A stretch of DNA of 64,000 bases, taken from Linanthus parryae. Lineage: Eukaryota > Streptophyta > Magnoliopsida > Ericales > Polemoniaceae. The DNA is taken from the NCBI GenBank assembly GCA_023055425.1, contig JALGPY010000003.1, forward strand, positions 68,370,991-68,434,990, given 5' to 3'. How positions within the stretch are numbered: position 1 is the stretch's first letter; every line of letters starts with the position of its first letter. Shown here piece after piece: positions 57,814-64,000 of the stretch. The notes beneath the pieces are model-generated. The model made no database searches, had not been told where the DNA came from, and saw only the letters and a list, made by a program, of their open reading frames with translations. Made by a program: the position numbers and the translations under genes.

Positions 57814-59461
57814 ATGAAAAAGATAATGGTGGGTGCTGGGATTTTTAGGGGGACGGTGGCTGTTGAAGCCCCATTCTCGGAAGTTATAGCTGAACCCAAC
57901 ATTTTTACCTTTGAGTTTAGCGATCGGGAAGATTATGAACGATTGCGTTAAAAATCACCTTGGCTTCTTTCTAATAATCTTCTCAATCTCAAGGAATGGG
58001 AGTTGGGGGAAGAAATTAGAAGCCATAGAACTGTTTAAGTGCCCGCTCTGGTTGCAAGTTAGAGGTGTTCCGCCGGAGGAACGATCGGTCACCAATGCTA
58101 AAAAGATCGTCGGAGCCATTGGTGAACTGGTTGATATGGAAGGAGTGACGCCGGGAATCATGAGCATAAGACCTTTCTTCCGCTTGCGGATCGAAATCAA
58201 TGCCAAACATCCACTCCCAAGAGGGTTTATGCTTGAAAGTAAAACGGTGAAAGATCAGTGGGTAAGTTTTAAGTATGAAAGGTTAGGTAGCTTCTGCTAC
58301 AGATGTGGGAGGCTGGGACATGCGGATTATAGCTGTAAACTCATGTCAAAGACGGAAGGAGCGGCCTCAGGGTATACTCCAGACCTCCGAGTTGAACCCA
58401 GATCACCGGAAAAGACGGTGGCGGCCATTAGAGCCACCTATGAAGAAACATGGGGTAAGAACTATTGGGACAAGAAGATGTCTGGAGTGCTGGCGGCGCG
58501 TGCAAAAGACGACTGAAAGGTGGAAGACGAGCGCGTGCCAAACCCGATAATGATGGATTGTAACGATAAGGACGACAGCTGGCTCAACTCCGATTGTCCT
58601 CTCAATATGTCAAATCCCCACAACATCGACACGTGTCCTACCAATGATTCGCAGAAGATTGCTGTCGAGAAGGACGAAAACAACGCGGTGAAGGATTGAA
58701 ACCCTAATCCTATCGTTCCTAGAGCCGGGCCGAGCTTGGAGAATAAAGCCCATTATTTCGTAGAAGAACCAGAAGACAGCCCACTCGAGGAATTGGGAGT
58801 CGTCCAAAGCCCAAGTAATTTGGACTCTCTAGAAATTCAACTAAGGCCCATGAGTAAGGGTTGTAAGTCCAGACCTGACCCATCACTCAACACAGATCTA
58901 CAATCGGGTTCCTCCAGATCCGAACTTTCCCGAGACTTTTATTCGGGTAACAACAGACAATTAACAGGACCAAGTTCCTTAACACCGGTACCAGAGAACG
59001 GTATTACCCGGGTCAACCCGTATAGAGATATAGAAATGGCTACGATTTTCAAGCATCTTCTATACCTAAAAAGAAATAGGGACGTTGCCTCATCTGAAGA
59101 TGACCTAATTTGCAAAAGAAACAGAGCTGAGAGCACGAAGGACTTGCTTATGACCTTGCCACAACAGCAGGACGCATCAGGAGATCGTAGGGCTGAAGAA
59201 ATACGAAGCAATACTGCCTACATATTGGAGACTCACAGACCTCAGAGGAAACAAACTAGAAGAAAAGGAGTTGCTAGGAGAAGCACAAAATCAGAGAAGG
59301 AAGTTATTTTCCTGTCTGACAAGTTGGAACAGTTTGAGGCCAAATTAGCTCGTGTCTTTTCAGAAGGTATTGCTGATTTAAACCTTTCTTTAGCTAATGA
59401 AAGTCTCTATGCTAATCGGGTGGTGGTGGCTGATCCTGAACAGCCACAACCACCATGTTAG
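57814..59461 (+). pseudogene. LINE ORF1 (broken)
   Basis: The first segment (57814-57950) encodes FTFEFSDREDYERLR, the DUF4283 start, then the frame shifts to that of 57911. The zinc knuckle CYRCGRLGHADYSC at about 58299-58340 is intact. In-frame TGA stops at 58514-58516 and 58697-58699 separate a hydrophilic C-terminal part that stays open to 59461. ORF1 proteins of this type bind LINE RNA. Confidence 0.88.
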
Positions 59462-62400
59462 TGTTGAGTTGGAACTGTCAGGGGTTGGGGCGACTCCTGA
59501 CAGTCCAGCAATTGCGAGGGTTATGAAGAACCCATCGCCCCAGTCTCCTGTTTTTGATGGAGACTAAGAATAAAACAGGTTATCTAGAAAGAATTCGTAG
59601 AAGTCTAAGGTTTCCTAATGCTAGCTATGTGGAACCAAGGGGTAAATCAGGTGGTTTACTTCTTTGGTTGGTGGAAGATTTACAAGTTGAGATCCAGTGG
59701 AAAACTGAATTTTTGATCCATATCAAAGTGTGTGTGAATGACAAAGAAGAGAGGTGGACTTTTGTTTACATGTACCCTAAAGAGAAGATTAAGAAGGAGA
59801 TATGGAAAGAGCTGTATGCCATAAATGGAGAGACTATCACCCCTTGGTGTATATTGGGTGATTTTAATGATGTTGGGGAGCTCCATGACAAACAAGGTGG
59901 AATTGCAGCTCAATCTTGGAGGATGAATAGGTTCATTTCCAGAATTTTTGATCTGGGTCTCTTAGAAATGCAATTTGAAGGCCCTAGACATACATGGTGC
60001 AATCATAGAAGTCAAGACTTGGTTATGGAAAGAATAGAAAGAGTCTTCATGAATGTCAGCTGGCAAGTAATACATACTGATGCTTCTTTATTACATGAAT
60101 TAGAAATAGGATCTGATCATGCTCCTATTTTCCTCAACACTGATACACCTAGACATAAACCTAGAAGCAAGTTTAAGTTTGAGGAAGCTTGGCTAAAGAA
60201 TGAAGGCTGCAATGAGGTTGTAACTAACAGCTGGAAGAATCAAGTCAGGGGTTCTAGAATGTATATAGTCAGTAAAAAGTTGGGAAAGGTGAGGCATGAT
60301 GTGCTGGAATGGAAAAAGATTCATTGGGGTAACTCTCAAAAGAAAATTGATCAAATCCTAACTCAGATTAGGTCTATACAAATGCAAGACAGGGATAGCT
60401 ACAATGAAGATTATAGAAGACACTTGCTTCAAGAGCTTGAAGAGTACTGGGCAAGGGAGGAAAGCTATTGGAGACAGAGAGCAAGAACTAAGTATCTGCA
60501 GCTAGGAGATAAAAACTCCAAATAATTTCACTCCTCCACCATCCAAAGAAGACATAGAAATCAAATTAGAAGACTAAAGAAGAGAAATGGAGATTGGACT
60601 ATCAATGAGCAAGAAGTAGAGGAAACTGTCACAGAGCATTTCGAAAACATCTATCAAGCTCCTCAAGTCACTGTGTCTGAGGACTATCTCTGCTCTGTCC
60701 CCACTGTGATTACAGCAGAAATGAATGACCATTTAATGCAGATTCCAACCTTGGAGGAGGTTAAGGCAGCAGCTTTTCAACTTGGGAAATGGAAAGCACC
60801 TGAACCTGATGGATTTCAAGGTGGCTTCTTTCAACACTTCTGGAATGATATTGGTATGGATGTTTGGAATGCAGTTTCTAGTTTCTTTCAAAGTGGCTTT
60901 CTATTGAAAAATTTCAATGATACAAATATCACCCTCCTCCCAAAAGTCCACCATCCTGAGCTTCCTTCTCAATTCAGACCTATAGGCCTTTGCAATTTCA
61001 AGTACAAAATCATCTCCAAGGTAATTGCTAATAGACTCAAACCTCTTCTCAACAAAATTATCTCCCCATATCAGGCTGATTTTGTTCCTGGTAGAAACAT
61101 CATTGATAATGTGCAAATAGCTAGTACCCTTATCCATCACATCCAAGCTGATAAGAAAGCTCCTCATGCTCACTTGGCTATCAAAATGGATCTGCACAAA
61201 GCTTATGATATGCTCTCTTGGGAGTTTCTAACTCAAGCTCTTGAGAAGATGGGCTTCTGTTCTAAGTGGATACAACTCATCAAGCAGTGTATAACTACAG
61301 TTTCTTATAGGCTTCAGCTAAATGGAAAAGAAATTTCCCATATTGTCCCTACTAGAGGTTTGAGGCAGGGGGACCCACTCCCCCCCTACCTCTTTGTGCT
61401 TGCAGTGGAAGTTTTTTCTGCTAAAATGGGTGAAGCTGTGAGAAATTATTTCTTTTAAGGGTTGACCCTCCCAAATAATGGTCCTACTATAACACATTTG
61501 TTTTTTGCAGATGATGATTTAGTGTTCCTAAAAGCAGAAACCCAAGAGGTTAATTCCTTCCTCTCCCTTATGCACAATTTTGGTCCTGTTTCAGGCCTCA
61601 AACTGAATGTTCAGAAATCTGTTTTTCTGGTTTCATAGGGTACTCACAATGTGGTCAAAGATCAGCTAGAACAAATTCTGCAAATGCCTGCTATGAGTGA
61701 GGAGTCTATCTACCTGGGCATTCCCCTTTTGTGGGGAAAAAATAGAAGAAGATTTTATAATGACCTCAATGCTAGAATTGCAAAGACACTCTAAGGATGG
61801 TCCAACTTGCTTATTTCACAAGGGGGAAAGGATATTCTCATTAAAGCCATCATCCAAGCTATTCCAAGCTATCTTATGTCTGTAATAACCCTCCCCTCCT
61901 ACCTTCAAAAGACCATCACAGCATCCATAAGGAACTATTGTTGGAGTAATGATCCTAATGAGAGAAAGGTTAATTGGATTGCTTGGGATGTTGTTACAAA
62001 ATGCAAAAAAGAGGGAGGTTTGGGCTTCAAAGATTTCTCCAGTTTTAATTGTGCTCTTGTGGCCAAAAAAGCTTGGAGGGTGGCCACCCAAGAACAGTTA
62101 CTTGTCTCCCAAGTCTTCAAAGCTTTCTATTTTCCCAATTCTGACTTCTGGGGTGCAAAGTCATGTAAAGGGAGCTGTCAAGGTTGGAAGTGTCTACAAA
62201 AAGTGAAACATGTGCTGATTTCTGACTCAAGATGGGTTGTAGGCAATGGTTTAAAATCAAATTGTTTGGTGACAATTGGCTACCTGAAGATATTCCCGTG
62301 AGGCAACATTGTAAATTGGACACAATTAATGAAAATTTGACAGTTGCAGAACTCATAAACAGCCAGCTAAGATGTTGGAGAACACAGGTAGTGATCAACA

Positions 62401-63569
62401 TGTTTGATCAAAAAGCTGCTCAATCCATCCTAGACACTAATATTTCTCTTAGGGAGAGGGAAGACATTAGAGTGTGGAAGTGGACAAATTCTGGCAATTA
62501 TATAGTGAGATCTGGGTACAATACAGTGGTAAGATTGAAGCAATAGAAAAAGGAAGCTGCTAAAATTACAAACCAAGCCTCTGCTTCTGAACAAGGTAAC
62601 AATGATGATTTATCATTGATTTGGAATCTTATGTTGCCTCCTAAATTGAAACACTTCTGGTGGAGGACACTTCTAAATGTTCTTCCTAATAGAGGTAATC
62701 TAGCTAGAAGTTATTGTTGTAGAGATCCTATCTGTGCTATTTGTCTCAAGAATGCAGAAACTACTGAACATGCCCTCTTCCACTGTGAATGGACCTCTTG
62801 TGTTTGGTTTGCAAGTGGTATTCTCAATACTCAGGAAGCTAGAAATATCCAATCCACAAGAGGCTGGTTTTGGGAGCTAATCAAAAAAGTTCACAACAAA
62901 GATCTCCCCGCTGATTTTCTTGAGAGAATAATCTTCACTTGCTGGGGAATCTGGAAAGCCAGAAATTCTCACATCTTTCAAGGTAATGTCCTTGATCCAA
63001 CTGCAATCTGTACTGAGATTGATGTATGGAGGTTAAGTTTCTTGAAATCCCTACAAAGCTCAAGTGAAGCTGAGGTATTTAGAGACAGCAAAAATGTCAA
63101 TAGGTCCAATTCTTGGACTACTCCTCAAAAGAATTTCATCAAGTACAATGTCGATGCAGCCTGGAATAAAGTGTCTAAATGTGCAGTTTTAGGTGCAGTT
63201 GGCAGAGATGATGAAGGCAAGCTAGTGGATCTTCACTATGCTAGAGCTATGGCTTTTTCTGCTAGAAATGCAGAACTACAAGCCCTGAGATGGTGCTTGC
63301 AAATGAGATGGTGCTTGCAAATTATTGACTCTCCTCTGACAGTCCAATGCATTGAAAGTGATTGCCAAGATGCAGTCTTTATGGCCACCAAGAAGAAACC
63401 TCCTGATAAAGACTCTCAAATTATCTGTGAAGACATCTGGGCTTTGATGGAACAAGGCCATACTAAAGTGGTTTGGCAGAAAAGAGATAACAATAGAGTT
63501 TCTCAATGGGTTGCTGAAGCTGTGAAGAAGGGTGTCTCTCTGTCAAGCTGGAAACAAGATACCAGTTAG
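59455..63569 (+). pseudogene. LINE ORF2: endonuclease, RT, RNase H (broken)
   Basis: ATG at 59455 (overlapping the end of ORF1) opens MLVLSWNCQGLG, the typical start of an APE-like endonuclease, with GDFND near 59857 and SDHAP near 60113. RT shows PISLCN-like RPIGLCNFKYK near 60977, GLRQGDPLPPYLF near 61360 and FADD at 61504-61515. A zinc-finger-like reverse-transcriptase C-terminal domain (FWWRTLLNVLPNRG, then CAICLKNAETTEHALFHC) and an RNase H-like domain (YNVDAAWN near 63147) follow. Stops: TGA 59524, TAA 60523, TAA 61456, TAG near 61636, TAA near 61792, TAG 62543; a frameshift lies near 62250. Catalytic motifs of endonuclease and RT remain. Confidence 0.92.
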
Positions 63570-63700
63570 TTTAGATGCTATTTTGTTACCTGATAGGTTG
63601 AACAATATGTCCCAACCCCTAGGGGTCAGGGATTAATTTTTGTAAGGTTTTGTTGGTTCTTGTTTAATAAAATTTCCGTTTGAACAAAAAATTTAACCAA

Positions 63701-64000
63701 CCCTTCAAACACCAATCAGGGATGTTTCTCAAACCCTAATATGGATGAAGGGGCTCTTGATCCGGATAAGCAGGAAGCTTCTAGAGTTTGCGCACCTTCA
63801 AGGAAGAAATGGAAGCGATTGGCGAGGGATTTTGCGGCATAAAGACAAATACTTTCATCAGATGTTAGCCCAGTCCCTGTTTCCTCTCTTAGTAAAAGAA
63901 TGCGTCATGGTGATGCAATGTTGGTAGATGAACCAGAGGTGAAAACTTCTTTGGATTTCAAGAAAGTTAGAAATCATGAAGAGACTCTTTCTGACGAATG
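63701..64000 (+). pseudogene. Old LINE resumes (ORF1 3' region), cut by window end
   Basis: After the second LINE the sequence continues in fragments with Lys-rich and acidic residues (PSRKKWKRLARDF near 63800, then SLSKRMRHGDAMLVDEPEVKTSLDFKKVRN, in part) that look like the variable C-terminal part of an L1 ORF1. A stop at 63840 interrupts it. The ORF2 of this older LINE would lie right of the window. Confidence 0.55.

Larger units (their letters stand above)
57476..63688 (+). mobile_element. L1-type LINE, about 6.2 kb, near full length
   Basis: The 12-bp duplication AAATTTAACCAA flanks it (57464-57475 and 63689-63700). It has a leader, ORF1, ORF2 with endonuclease, RT and RNase H, and a 3' end with an aataaaattt word and a short A run. 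The order and domains are those of plant L1 LINEs. Multiple stops and at least two frameshifts make it inactive. Confidence 0.92.

Overview
This is plant nuclear DNA, almost certainly from a eudicot. The evidence is two spliced host genes with GT-AG introns (a homocysteine S-methyltransferase and an FLX-like coiled-coil protein), followed by more than 50 kb of nested plant-type transposable elements: Copia and Tat-type Gypsy LTR retrotransposons, L1-type LINEs, and CACTA, hAT, Mutator-like, Emigrant-like and Harbinger-like DNA elements. I cannot name the species.

Layout. 1-2169: introns and the last five exons of a homocysteine S-methyltransferase gene (+). 2170-4004: intergenic, with a possible short Helitron and a local duplication. 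4005 to about 7480: an FLX-like gene (-) with a 2.3 kb intron in its 5' UTR. 7689-8494: an Emigrant/pogo-like MITE. 8544-9626: a poly(A) retroposon with a 17-bp target duplication. 9644-10417, 12046-12295 and 42293 to about 44190: pieces of an old, decayed LTR-type sequence that received later insertions, namely a non-autonomous MULE (10427-12036) and Copia element 1 (12301-42287).

Copia element 1 is 30 kb long because it carries a 14.4 kb Tat-like Gypsy element (19738-34151, duplication CTACC) and a 5.5 kb CACTA element (34754-40297, duplication CAT). The CACTA element itself carries a 1.04 kb hAT element (36327-37369, duplication TCATACCT). Both the Gypsy and the CACTA insertions interrupt one extra open reading frame downstream of the Copia RNase H, and that frame stays open across both insertion points. 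About 2.3 kb further on lies Copia element 2 of the same family in opposite orientation (44549-53602, duplication ATCTT). It sits inside a solo LTR (44418-54899, duplication AGCTT), which in turn appears to sit in an old L1-type LINE. That LINE also holds a Harbinger-like MITE (55993-57179) and a second, nearly full-length LINE (57476-63688). The old LINE runs off the window at 64000.

The youngest piece is the Gypsy element: its LTRs differ by three substitutions and one 21-bp indel. Its gag-protease-polymerase frame is continuous except for one gag frameshift and two single in-frame stops. On its opposite strand, between integrase and 3' LTR, lies a six-exon plant-mobile-domain-like gene whose splice phases all agree. 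Other unusual signals are a palindromic 16-mer (TTTCAAGGCCTTGAAA and variants) scattered dozens of times through both Copia copies, coding regions included; two related long hairpins inside the CACTA element; and a 54-bp tandem array in the Gypsy element. No RNA genes, CRISPR or bacterial-type features were seen. All boundaries were read by eye and no alignment or search was run.
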